Shown: piece after piece, positions 18,902 to 27,582 of the stretch
Layout of the letters: each line of letters starts with the position of its first letter
Position numbering within the stretch: the first letter of the stretch is position 1
DNA from: Desulfonema limicola
Lineage (GTDB): Bacteria > Desulfobacterota > Desulfobacteria > Desulfobacterales > RPRI01
Direction of reading: 5' to 3'
Length of the DNA stretch: 37,346 nucleotides
Assembly: GCA_020723255.1 (NCBI GenBank)
Contig: DYJH01000014.1
Location: forward strand, 1 to 37,346
The notes under the pieces: generated by a model
The model's database searches: none
What the model was told of the DNA's origin: nothing
The model's input: only the letters and a program-made list of their open reading frames with translations
Program-made: the position numbers and the translations under genes

Positions 18902-19245
18902 ATGAAAACTGAAAGAAAAGGCATCAGTGATGTAAAACTGTATGAGGACATGAGTCATGTGGAGGAATTGCCCAAAGGCGGTGACTTCATGGAACTGAAC
19001 GGCACCCTGATAATGGGTGAGTCACAGAACTATGATATGTTTTTGCTTGTCATTGCTTGGCGCGTTGGTGGAGGAAAAAAAGGCAGATGGATGGTTGATG
19101 ATGTTCTTATGGGACTGACCACGTTTGCGATGACTCCTCAGGCCGTATTTTTCTGCAAGATGGTCATAATGTCGCCATTGATAATACATTGACCTATGCA
19201 GAGCGGAGTATGGCTTTTGTGCCCTTCGGAGCGGGAGCACCCTGA
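18902..19245 (+). pseudogene. Internally deleted, frameshifted paralogue of the CrtC-like protein at 13065-14123
   Basis: N-terminal MKTERKGISDVKLYEDMSHVEELP…MTPQ matches 13065 CDS; after about 19140 another frame gives GRIFLQDGHNVAIDNTLTYAERSMAFVPFGAGAP*, matching GHAFFPDGRNIPIKDMMTYLEWGRSAMPLASGAP*. Confidence 0.9.
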
Positions 19246-19280
19246 TCCCCTGATTGTCCTATTTTTGGAGGTATCTTGTT

Positions 19281-21497
19281 ATGGATGTGGTGAGTGAAAA
19301 TAAAGTAGTCCGCACGGTCTGCACTGTAATGGATGTGTTTGCATGTGGATTATCTGCGGAAGTTAAAAATGGGGTTATTACCAAAATAAGACCTGCTGAT
19401 ATACCTGACCCGGATTACCGGGGCGCCTGCAGAAAAGGACTTGCCGCCGCTGAACTTGTTTATCACAAGGACCGTCTTCGTTACCCGTTGAAACGTATCG
19501 GGAAAAGGGGAGAAGGCAAGTGGGAACGAATCTCCTGGGATGAAGCCATGGATGATATTGCAGGCAAGCTTAAGGAGATTGCACAAAGATACGAATCCAG
19601 GTCAATTGCATGGGCCGTTAAAGGATTTCCGGAAACACTCAAAGTTGGTGGATATTTAAGACTGGCAAGCCTGCTTAAGGGAAGTAGGGTGAGCCTGGTC
19701 GGCTTAGGAGACTCGGCCGCACCATGTGCAGATTTTGTTTCCTTCGGCTGTATGTTTGGTGATGCTCATCTTAGCCGCGTAGAAGACCCAAAATTTACCA
19801 TCGTTTGGGGCCAGAATCCCGATATAACTGATTGGCGGCGTATGCGCAGGATAACCGAATCCAGAAAGAAAGGCTGCAAAGTAGTTGTTATTGATCCCCG
19901 CCGCACAAGTACAGCTTCCAGAGCTGCCGATGAGTATATCCCCATAAGACCTGGAACTGATACGGCGCTGGCCTTGGCAATGATCCACGTAATTTTGGCC
20001 CAGGGACTGCAGGATGAGCGATTTATTGCTGAGAATACTATAGGCCCTTTGCTGGTGAGGAGTGATAATGGTTTGCTGCTGCGGGAGAGCGATATAGTTG
20101 AGGGTGAAAGCCAGCAGCGGTTCATGGCGCTTGATGCAAATACCGGGGCAGTGCAAGTCGCTGACACCCAGGAGGTAAAGCCTGTGCTCACGGGCATCTG
20201 TTCTCCGGAAGGCATTGAATGCCGGCCGGCATATCAGTTGCTGGCCGACATGGTCCAGGAATATACCCCGGAAAGGGTATCTGAAATTACTGAGATTCCG
20301 GTTGATGCTATCAGACGTCTGGCTGTTGATTATTCCGTCCAAAAGCCGGCTTCTATCCATCGGGGATGGGGATTGCAGCGGACTTTCCATGGCGATTTGA
20401 CTTGCCGGGCGCTGAACACATTGGCGGCAATTACCGGTAATTTAAATATGCATATACCGTTATCCTTTATTGAGATAAGCAGTGCTTTCACCATCCCTGA
20501 CGGACGCTGTACGAGTATCCCGGCAATGAAGATATACGACCAGATAGATAATCAGAAGCCTTTTCCCATAAAGGCGCTATGGTTCGCATTTAATAACTTT
20601 ATCAGTCAGGCTTCCAATCAGAAAAGGATTGTGAATGATTTGTTGCCGAAGCTTGAACTTGTTGTTGTTTCCGACTTGTTTATGACTGAAACTGCCAAAT
20701 ATGCCGATTATGTATTGCCTACATGTTCGCCCTTTGAATGTTCGGACCTGCACTATGGCCTATTGAGTTGGACAAACTATATGCATTTACAGCAGAAAGT
20801 AATAGAACCATTATATGAGTCAAAGTCCGATTTTCAGATAGCGGCCGAACTGGGCAGAAAGATGGGTTTTGGAAAGTACTTCAATAAGACCGAAGAACAA
20901 TATATGGAGGAAATTCTTTCTGCGGCTCATCCTTTGTTTGAAGGCATCTCTCTGGAGAGGTTGAAGGCAGAGCCCGTGCCGGAGAGGATCATGGATAAAG
21001 CTCATAAACTTAGGACTCCCACCGGCAGGGTAGAATTCTACGTGGAAAAACTGAAACCGGTCGGTCAGGAGTTGCCGGTTTACATTGAACCGTTAGAGAG
21101 CGTCCGCAGCAAAAAGGCTAAAGAATTCCCTCTTTCTCTTCTGACATCCCATCCCCGTTATCGGGTACACACAATGATGGGTAATTACCCCAGTCTTCTA
21201 AAAAACGACCCCGAACCTACGCTTCAGATCAATCCGGCTGATGCCAAACAACGCAAAGTAAAGGATGGAGATGTAGTTCGTGTTTTCAACAACTTAGGGC
21301 AGGTCAAAGTAAAAGCGGTGCTAAGTGAGGATATAAAGCCAGGTATTGTCAACATCGATGAAGGTTGGTGGTCTGAACAGTATATAGATGGACATATAAA
21401 CGAATTGACCCACGATATGATTAATCCTGCGCAAGCGGCTATTTTCGAACCGAATGCCGCATATTGTGATGTTCTCGTAGAAGTGGAAAAAATATAG
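19281..21497 (+). CDS. Molybdopterin oxidoreductase, DMSO-reductase family (copy C)
   Basis: Close paralogue of 14158-16374. ORF track starts at TTG 19254; ATG 19281 after ttggagg is preferred. Confidence 0.95.
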   Translation: MDVVSENKVVRTVCTVMDVFACGLSAEVKNGVITKIRPADIPDPDYRGACRKGLAAAELVYHKDRLRYPLKRIGKRGEGKWERISWDEAMDDIAGKLKEIAQRYESRSIAWAVKGFPETLKVGGYLRLASLLKGSRVSLVGLGDSAAPCADFVSFGCMFGDAHLSRVEDPKFTIVWGQNPDITDWRRMRRITESRKKGCKVVVIDPRRTSTASRAADEYIPIRPGTDTALALAMIHVILAQGLQDERFIAENTIGPLLVRSDNGLLLRESDIVEGESQQRFMALDANTGAVQVADTQEVKPVLTGICSPEGIECRPAYQLLADMVQEYTPERVSEITEIPVDAIRRLAVDYSVQKPASIHRGWGLQRTFHGDLTCRALNTLAAITGNLNMHIPLSFIEISSAFTIPDGRCTSIPAMKIYDQIDNQKPFPIKALWFAFNNFISQASNQKRIVNDLLPKLELVVVSDLFMTETAKYADYVLPTCSPFECSDLHYGLLSWTNYMHLQQKVIEPLYESKSDFQIAAELGRKMGFGKYFNKTEEQYMEEILSAAHPLFEGISLERLKAEPVPERIMDKAHKLRTPTGRVEFYVEKLKPVGQELPVYIEPLESVRSKKAKEFPLSLLTSHPRYRVHTMMGNYPSLLKNDPEPTLQINPADAKQRKVKDGDVVRVFNNLGQVKVKAVLSEDIKPGIVNIDEGWWSEQYIDGHINELTHDMINPAQAAIFEPNAAYCDVLVEVEKI

Positions 21498-21603
21498 CAA
21501 CGATATACAACTATAGAATATTTTGGTGCTAAATGTAACAAGCCGTTAAAATATATTGTGAATGATTACATTAAAAACTTTCTATAGAACAAGGAGGTGG
21601 ACT

Positions 21604-22662
21604 ATGGCATATCGGGTCATCCAATGGGCAACCGGGCACATGGCTAAAATGGCTGCTAAAGCTATGGCACAAAGGCCTGAATATGAAATTGTCGGCGGCT
21701 TTGTATACAATAAAGAAAAAGTTGGAAAAGACCTGGGTGAAATATGCGGCACCCGCAACCTTGGTATTAAGGCAACGAATAACCGGGAAACGATCTTTAA
21801 TACGGAAGCAGATTGTGTGCTTTTCCTGGCGGGAGCGGAAAACGATAATTTGGCTGCCCTGCAGGATGTCTGTGATCTTCTTTCGTCGGGGAAAAATGTT
21901 ATAACAACATCGGTTGAATTTATTTATCCCAAAGCCATGGGTGCTGAATTTGAACAACGGATAGTGAATGCATGTAAACAGGGGCGCAGTACCTTTCATG
22001 GTCTTGGCGTGGCTCCCGGCTTTGGGGCTGAATCTATGGCGCTGTTGCTGACGAGGCTGTCAAACCGTATTGATCAATTAATATTTTATGAAACATTTCA
22101 TTATGACAAATACCCGAGTAAATTCCAGATGTTTGACCTTATGGGGTTTGGTTACGCTCCTGATGACCCTGCTCCATTATTTAGCAACCTTGAGATTGTT
22201 GGCCACGTATGGAAACATTCGGCAATGTTGGTGGCAGACACTGTCGGCCTTAAGATTGATAAGATAGAGAACTTTCGTAATGTTGCTATAGCGGACAAGG
22301 ATTTTAATGTGGCAGCAGGTTTGATTCGCAAGGGAACCGTGGGAGCAATGAATTTCGGTACACGGATCATATCCGGAGGAAAACCACGAATTATCATGCA
22401 GCATTATACGCGAATGGACCCAAATCTTGCGCCGGAATGGCCTGTTGGCGATGGTTACTGGACAATTGTTATCGAAGGGCTTCCTTCAATTTCCGCAACA
22501 ATTGAAATCGGTATTCACGGCGAAATTCATTCGGACCAGGCCTGTTTGGCGACAGCCATGCATGCGGTACACGCTGTTCCTTACGTCATCGAAGCTAAAC
22601 CTGGTATTCTCACTTTGGCGGAGACACCTCCTGTGTGGGGAGGAGAAGCTTTCCACAGTTAA
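21604..22662 (+). CDS. NAD(P)-dependent dehydrogenase, DapB-N-like (dihydrodipicolinate reductase/2,4-diaminopentanoate dehydrogenase-type)
   Basis: YRVIQWATGHMAKMAAKAMAQRPEYEIVGGFVYNKEKVGKDLGEICG; ATG 21604 preceded by AAGGAGGTGG. Confidence 0.8.
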   Translation: MAYRVIQWATGHMAKMAAKAMAQRPEYEIVGGFVYNKEKVGKDLGEICGTRNLGIKATNNRETIFNTEADCVLFLAGAENDNLAALQDVCDLLSSGKNVITTSVEFIYPKAMGAEFEQRIVNACKQGRSTFHGLGVAPGFGAESMALLLTRLSNRIDQLIFYETFHYDKYPSKFQMFDLMGFGYAPDDPAPLFSNLEIVGHVWKHSAMLVADTVGLKIDKIENFRNVAIADKDFNVAAGLIRKGTVGAMNFGTRIISGGKPRIIMQHYTRMDPNLAPEWPVGDGYWTIVIEGLPSISATIEIGIHGEIHSDQACLATAMHAVHAVPYVIEAKPGILTLAETPPVWGGEAFHS

Positions 22663-22734
22663 TTTTATTTGAACCATAGGAAATAGCCCCGGTTGGAGGT
22701 AACAAGCTGGTAGAGATCAAAAGGAGGTATGATT

Positions 22735-23457
22735 GTGATAAAGTCGATCGGATTCGGAAGAAAGCGAATCGGCATGAGCCACGACGAGTCATGTAGATAC
22801 CACAGAGAGGTTCATGCGCCTATGGCTAAACGGACACTTGGCGCTCGCGGTCTTAAAAAATATGTCGGCTACTATGTTGACAAGGCCTTCACCCTTTCGG
22901 GGGATGCTTTACCGGAACTGCCATGGGATAGGGTTGTCCTTGAGTGGTTAACGGATGAATTGTGGAAAGAGATGTGGACTTGGAGAAAGACAGATCCTGA
23001 GGGCATGATGTTGGCAGAGGATGAAAAGAGATACGGAGACGGAAAAACAGGGATGATGTTGCTGTATAAAGAAAACGTAATCGTAAGTTCTGAAGATGAT
23101 CGTACCGGGGTTAACGTGATTGTCCTTGCTGCCAAGAGGAGCGATTTGAGCCGTGAGGAATTTGTGAAATACCACAGTGAGAAACATGCCCCGATGGTGG
23201 CGCGGATGCTCGGCTCCCGTCTCAAAAAATATATAGCAAACTATGTATATGAGGGTCTTTCATTGGCAGATGGCATTATGCCGGCTCCACCCTACGATGT
23301 GATTGCGATTACTCAATTTGATGAAGAAGGCTGGAAGGGCATGGATGCCTGGCGAAAGACTCCTGACGGCGTGAAGTTAAAAGAGGATGAAGAGCGTTTA
23401 ATAGATCGGAATCTTGCGATTGTTCTGATCTGCCAAAAATACGCGTATATTTTATAG
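22735..23457 (+). CDS. Tandem EthD-domain (dimeric alpha-beta barrel) protein
   Basis: Two internal repeats: MSHDESCRYHREVHAPMAKRTLGARGLKKYVGYYV and LSREEFVKYHSEKHAPMVARMLGSRLKKYIANYV. GTG 22735 gives better RBS spacing than ATG 22729. Confidence 0.8.
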   Translation: MIKSIGFGRKRIGMSHDESCRYHREVHAPMAKRTLGARGLKKYVGYYVDKAFTLSGDALPELPWDRVVLEWLTDELWKEMWTWRKTDPEGMMLAEDEKRYGDGKTGMMLLYKENVIVSSEDDRTGVNVIVLAAKRSDLSREEFVKYHSEKHAPMVARMLGSRLKKYIANYVYEGLSLADGIMPAPPYDVIAITQFDEEGWKGMDAWRKTPDGVKLKEDEERLIDRNLAIVLICQKYAYIL

Positions 23458-23529
23458 CAAAGCAAAGTTAGGGGAAGAAGGTAAGAATATTTTGAAAGTC
23501 GAACGAGCATTCAAAAGGAGGAGATTATC

Positions 23530-24396
23530 TTGAAAAAAAGAAAAGTTGCTTATACTGAAAATTATCAAAAATTAATGGCCAACCTTGCCGCAGGGAGAAC
23601 ATTCGAAGAGCAGTTAAAATGCATCGACGATACCGGAAATCATGCCCCTGTTTGGTTTTTAAGGGTTGGATTGCTAAAAGCCCTTGGTGTTCCTGAACCC
23701 AGGAAGAATTCAGAAAACTTTATAACATTCGGTTGTTATGTTCCATTTATGAGCTTATCAAAGTTTGGCGACACGCTCAAGCTTTTGGATCTGCTGGGAA
23801 TTGAATATAACTACTCGCCGGACAAGGAGATCTGTTGCGGCGCCCCCCCGTTTCAGGACTGTGTCGAATTTGAGGAAGTCACAGAAGAAGAAAGGCAAAA
23901 AATACAGGCAAGATGTAAAGAATATATGCAATTTAACTGGGATCTTGGAAAGCAGGCGGGAGCAAAAAACATGGTCTATGTTTGTCATGCATGCGCTGCT
24001 CTGGTGAAAATGACGTTCCCGGAAGATGCCAACATTCACCGATGGGTCTATGATCCGATTATGGACAAGCTGGAAGAGAAAACCCTTGAGATTGCTCCAA
24101 CGGTGATGGGGTATTTTGAAGGATGCCACAAACATTTCCCATACTTCGGAAGTCTTGATTGGCCGAGATATCGTAAGGTGTTGGGCAGCATAAAAGGATT
24201 AACGCTTGTAGACCTGGATAACCGTTTTTGCTGCAAACAGCATCCTGATCGCATTTTAGAGGATGCTGAAAAAAAGAATTTGAAAACCATTCTGGTTCCC
24301 TGCGGCGATGGTCATTATTTTCTTAAGCAGGCATTCCAGGAAAAAATGGAAGTCAAAAATTTATCGGAAGTATTGCTGCAGGTATTGAGAGGCTAA
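23530..24396 (+). CDS. CCG-domain (HdrB-like) heterodisulfide-reductase-related protein
   Basis: GCYVPF, ICCGAPPF, CHACAAL, GCHKHF, RFCCKQHPD Cys motifs; TTG start after aaggaggag. Confidence 0.8.
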   Translation: MKKRKVAYTENYQKLMANLAAGRTFEEQLKCIDDTGNHAPVWFLRVGLLKALGVPEPRKNSENFITFGCYVPFMSLSKFGDTLKLLDLLGIEYNYSPDKEICCGAPPFQDCVEFEEVTEEERQKIQARCKEYMQFNWDLGKQAGAKNMVYVCHACAALVKMTFPEDANIHRWVYDPIMDKLEEKTLEIAPTVMGYFEGCHKHFPYFGSLDWPRYRKVLGSIKGLTLVDLDNRFCCKQHPDRILEDAEKKNLKTILVPCGDGHYFLKQAFQEKMEVKNLSEVLLQVLRG

Positions 24397-24424
24397 AAGC
24401 AATATCTAAAAGAAAGGATAAAAA

Positions 24425-25234
24425 ATGGATCTGGGGATTAAGGGGAAAGTAGCTGTTGTTACAGCGGGTTCACACGGCATAGGTCGCAAGATCTCGGAAG
24501 AACTTGGTCGCAATGGCTGCCGTGTTGTGGTTGTTGCACGAGGGCAGGAACAACTTGAAAGTACGGTCAGCGCAATACAGAAAGAAGGTGGAAAGGCTAT
24601 TGCTGTTTCGGCTGATATAAATGATTTTAACAACCATCCAAAAATCATTGAACAGGCAACTGCAGCCTTCGGTATTCCTGATATAGCCATCTTTTCTCCG
24701 CTGGGGCCGCCGGCAGGAACATTCGATGAATTCAATGATGCTGATTTTGATCAAGCTTACGCCTATGTTGTCAAGGGGTTTGCCAATTTTGCCCGTACCG
24801 TTGCACCCGGCATGAAGGACAAGAAATGGGGGCGCATCGTAACGATCGGTTCCGGTCATGCCAAGCTTCCAGGCCGCCTCGCCGGATTCGGATTTGATTA
24901 TGTGCTGGCCAATACTGTTCGTCCCGCCTCTTTGGGACTGAGCCGCAGCCTGGCCGATGAACTAGCCCCGTTTGGAATCACCGTAAACATGATTGCGCCC
25001 GGATTCATAGAAACAGGTGAAAGGTTTGATGCATTTTTTCAAAAACGCGCCAATATCGCTGGGCTGACCTACCAGCAATTTATGGATCGGATCATGGACC
25101 GGATTCCGATGAAGCACTTTGGCCGTCCCGAAGAAGTTGCTGATTTATGTGTTTTTTTGTGCTCGGCTAAAGCCAGTTATATTACCGGACAATATATTGT
25201 CGTTGACGGCGGCCATATGCAAACCTACTTCTAG
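24425..25234 (+). CDS. Short-chain dehydrogenase/reductase (SDR)
   Basis: GKVAVVTAGSHGIGRKISEELGRNG, NMIAPGFIETGER, GRPEEVADLCVFLCSAKASYITGQYIVVDGGH. The catalytic Tyr region is DYVLANTVRPAS (Y-x3-N rather than the classical Y-x3-K). Confidence 0.9.
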   Translation: MDLGIKGKVAVVTAGSHGIGRKISEELGRNGCRVVVVARGQEQLESTVSAIQKEGGKAIAVSADINDFNNHPKIIEQATAAFGIPDIAIFSPLGPPAGTFDEFNDADFDQAYAYVVKGFANFARTVAPGMKDKKWGRIVTIGSGHAKLPGRLAGFGFDYVLANTVRPASLGLSRSLADELAPFGITVNMIAPGFIETGERFDAFFQKRANIAGLTYQQFMDRIMDRIPMKHFGRPEEVADLCVFLCSAKASYITGQYIVVDGGHMQTYF

Positions 25235-25267
25235 ATGCTTGGTTCCCCATTGTTGACAAGGAGGCAG

Positions 25268-27484
25268 ATGATGTCTGAGACAGATAAAAGAGAAACAATT
25301 CGTACTGTATGTGCTTTAAGAGACGGTGCCATGTGCGGGATTATGGCGCACGTAGAGGACGGCAGGATTACAAAGGTGACTCCTGCTGACTTTCCCGACA
25401 GTTTTGATCGCGGTTGTTGCACAACAGGCCTTGCTACACCGCAATGGATATATCACCCTGACCGTATTCGTTACCCGTTGAAGCGCATAGGTGAACGGGG
25501 GGAAGGCAAATGGAAGCGGGTGTCCTGGGAAGAGGCGATGGATGGCATTGCAGATAAACTAAAAGAACTGATTAAGCGTCATGGCCCTAGTTCAATTGTC
25601 TGGAATGCGGATCCAAGTGCTGTAGGGAACCTGAAATGGGCAGGTTATTCAAGGGTGGCAAGCCTCACAAAGAGCACATGGCTTGATATTGTCGGCTTTG
25701 GCGATTCCGCGGGACTTTGTGCCAACCTGGCAACTTTTGGGGCACTTGGAGGGCGATATCTTGTTCCCAATAAAGATCCTAAATTCAGTTTCGTTTGGGG
25801 CATCAATCCGGCATCCACCAGTTGGCGCACCATGCGAACAATAATGAGAGACAAAGAAAACGGCTGTAAACTAGTTTGCATTGATCCGCGCTATTCCAGG
25901 ACAGCTTCCCGCTGTGATGAGCATATCCCGATCAGACCAGGGACAGACGGTGCCCTGGCCCTTGCAATGATACATGTGATTATAGAACAGGGGCTTGTAG
26001 ATAAACGGTTTATAGGTGACCATACGGTAGGCCCTTTACTGGTAAGAGATGATAACGGAATGTTTCTCAGAGAAACTGACCTGATCAAAGATGGTAAAGC
26101 TGATCGATTCATGGTCTTTGACGAGGCTGCCGGCAAGGCTCAGGCAGTTGATATGGCACAAACACCGGCTCTTAGCGGCAGCTATTTGATTGACGGCATC
26201 GCCTGCAAGCCGGCTTTTGTGTTGCTGGCTGATATGGTTAAAATCTATACGCCTGAAAAAGCATCGGAAATCACAGATGTTCCGGCTGAAACAATACATC
26301 GTCTGGCTGTTGATTACGCAACCGGAAAACCGGCTGTTATACGTTTGGGGCTGGGTTCGCAAAGAAGTTTTTATGGGGATCTTTCCTGGCGGGCTATCAA
26401 TACACTGGCAGCAATTACAGGAAATATAAACCTGAAAGAACTTTCCCGTTTTGTATTGAATTCGTCTGCCGTTATGATGCCGGGTGAGACATATTATCAT
26501 CTGCCGGTTATGAAGCTCGATGATGCCATTACCAAAGGTGATCCCTTTCCGGTAAAAGCCCTATGGATTGCAAGCGAGAACTTTCTCAATCAAATGCCGG
26601 ATATGAACAGGATTGTTAATGATCTTCTGCCTTGTCTGGAGCTGATTGTGGTTGTCGATCTTGCCATGACGGTCACGGCAAAATATGCAGACTACGTTCT
26701 GCCGGAGGCCTCATTCTTTGAATATGTTGATCTGCTTGATAGTTATCCTGTCTACACTCCGTATTTACAACTCCAGCAGAAGGTCATCGAACCGCTTTAC
26801 GAATCTAAATCCGATTTTCAGATCGCAGCCGAACTAGGCAGAAGAATGGGTTTTGGTGAATACTTTAATAAGACTGAGGAACAATATTTAGAGGAGTTTC
26901 TTGCTTCAGATCATCCTTCCATGGAAGGTATTAATCTGGAAAGATTGAAACAAGGTCCGGTAAAAGCAAAACCGACAGAAAAAATTCAGGAATTGAAAAC
27001 GCCGACAGGCAGGATTGAATTCTATGTTGAAAGGCTGAAACCCTTCGGCCAGGAGTTGCCTGTTTATATAGAACCCATAGAAAGCGTTAGGAGCGAAAAA
27101 GCAAAAATCTATCCATTAAGTTTTATAACTTCACATCCAAAGTACCGGAAAAGCTCGGCAATGGGTAATGTTGAAGCTCTGACAAGGCATGATCCCGAAC
27201 CGTTTCTCAATATTAACCCAAAAGATGCTGAACCAAGAAAAATTATTGATGGAGATGTGGTCCGGGTCTTTAATGATCGTGGAAAAGTAAAACTGAAAGC
27301 TAAACTCAACCCGAATATAAAGCCCGGTGTTGTTGATATACAGCAGGGTTGGTGGCCCGAACATTATCTGGAGGGCCACCACAACCAGTTGACGCATGGG
27401 ATAATTAACCCGGCCCAGGCAGCGATTTTCCAGCCCAATGCCGCATTATTCGATGTGCTTGTTGAGGTGAAAAAGGCACAGTGA
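25268..27484 (+). CDS. Molybdopterin oxidoreductase, DMSO-reductase family (copy D)
   Basis: Paralogue of copies A and C (RTVCALRDGAMCGIMAHVEDGRITKV; IDPRYSRTASRCDEHIPIRPGTDGALAL). ATG 25268 follows AAGGAGGCAG. Confidence 0.95.
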   Translation: MMSETDKRETIRTVCALRDGAMCGIMAHVEDGRITKVTPADFPDSFDRGCCTTGLATPQWIYHPDRIRYPLKRIGERGEGKWKRVSWEEAMDGIADKLKELIKRHGPSSIVWNADPSAVGNLKWAGYSRVASLTKSTWLDIVGFGDSAGLCANLATFGALGGRYLVPNKDPKFSFVWGINPASTSWRTMRTIMRDKENGCKLVCIDPRYSRTASRCDEHIPIRPGTDGALALAMIHVIIEQGLVDKRFIGDHTVGPLLVRDDNGMFLRETDLIKDGKADRFMVFDEAAGKAQAVDMAQTPALSGSYLIDGIACKPAFVLLADMVKIYTPEKASEITDVPAETIHRLAVDYATGKPAVIRLGLGSQRSFYGDLSWRAINTLAAITGNINLKELSRFVLNSSAVMMPGETYYHLPVMKLDDAITKGDPFPVKALWIASENFLNQMPDMNRIVNDLLPCLELIVVVDLAMTVTAKYADYVLPEASFFEYVDLLDSYPVYTPYLQLQQKVIEPLYESKSDFQIAAELGRRMGFGEYFNKTEEQYLEEFLASDHPSMEGINLERLKQGPVKAKPTEKIQELKTPTGRIEFYVERLKPFGQELPVYIEPIESVRSEKAKIYPLSFITSHPKYRKSSAMGNVEALTRHDPEPFLNINPKDAEPRKIIDGDVVRVFNDRGKVKLKAKLNPNIKPGVVDIQQGWWPEHYLEGHHNQLTHGIINPAQAAIFQPNAALFDVLVEVKKAQ

Positions 27485-27582
27485 ATCGACAGACCAAAGT
27501 CACCCGGCTGCTGTCTTGTGAATATCAATGTAATATAATGCTAAGTGAATACACACAATGATTATTCCAAAGGAGACTGAAC

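Noticed and set aside
18902-19192. The 96-aa ORF as a functional small protein
   Set aside because: Homology to both ends of the 352-aa paralogue with a frame change at the junction is better explained by deletion; a residual function cannot be excluded but is unsupported.
14158-27484. Annotation of the four Mo enzymes as pyrogallol-phloroglucinol transhydroxylase or gut-type catechol dehydroxylase
   Set aside because: The transhydroxylase large subunit lacks the N-terminal Fe-S Cys pattern seen here and comes with a small FeS subunit; no signature specific enough for catechol dehydroxylases was visible. Kept at family level.
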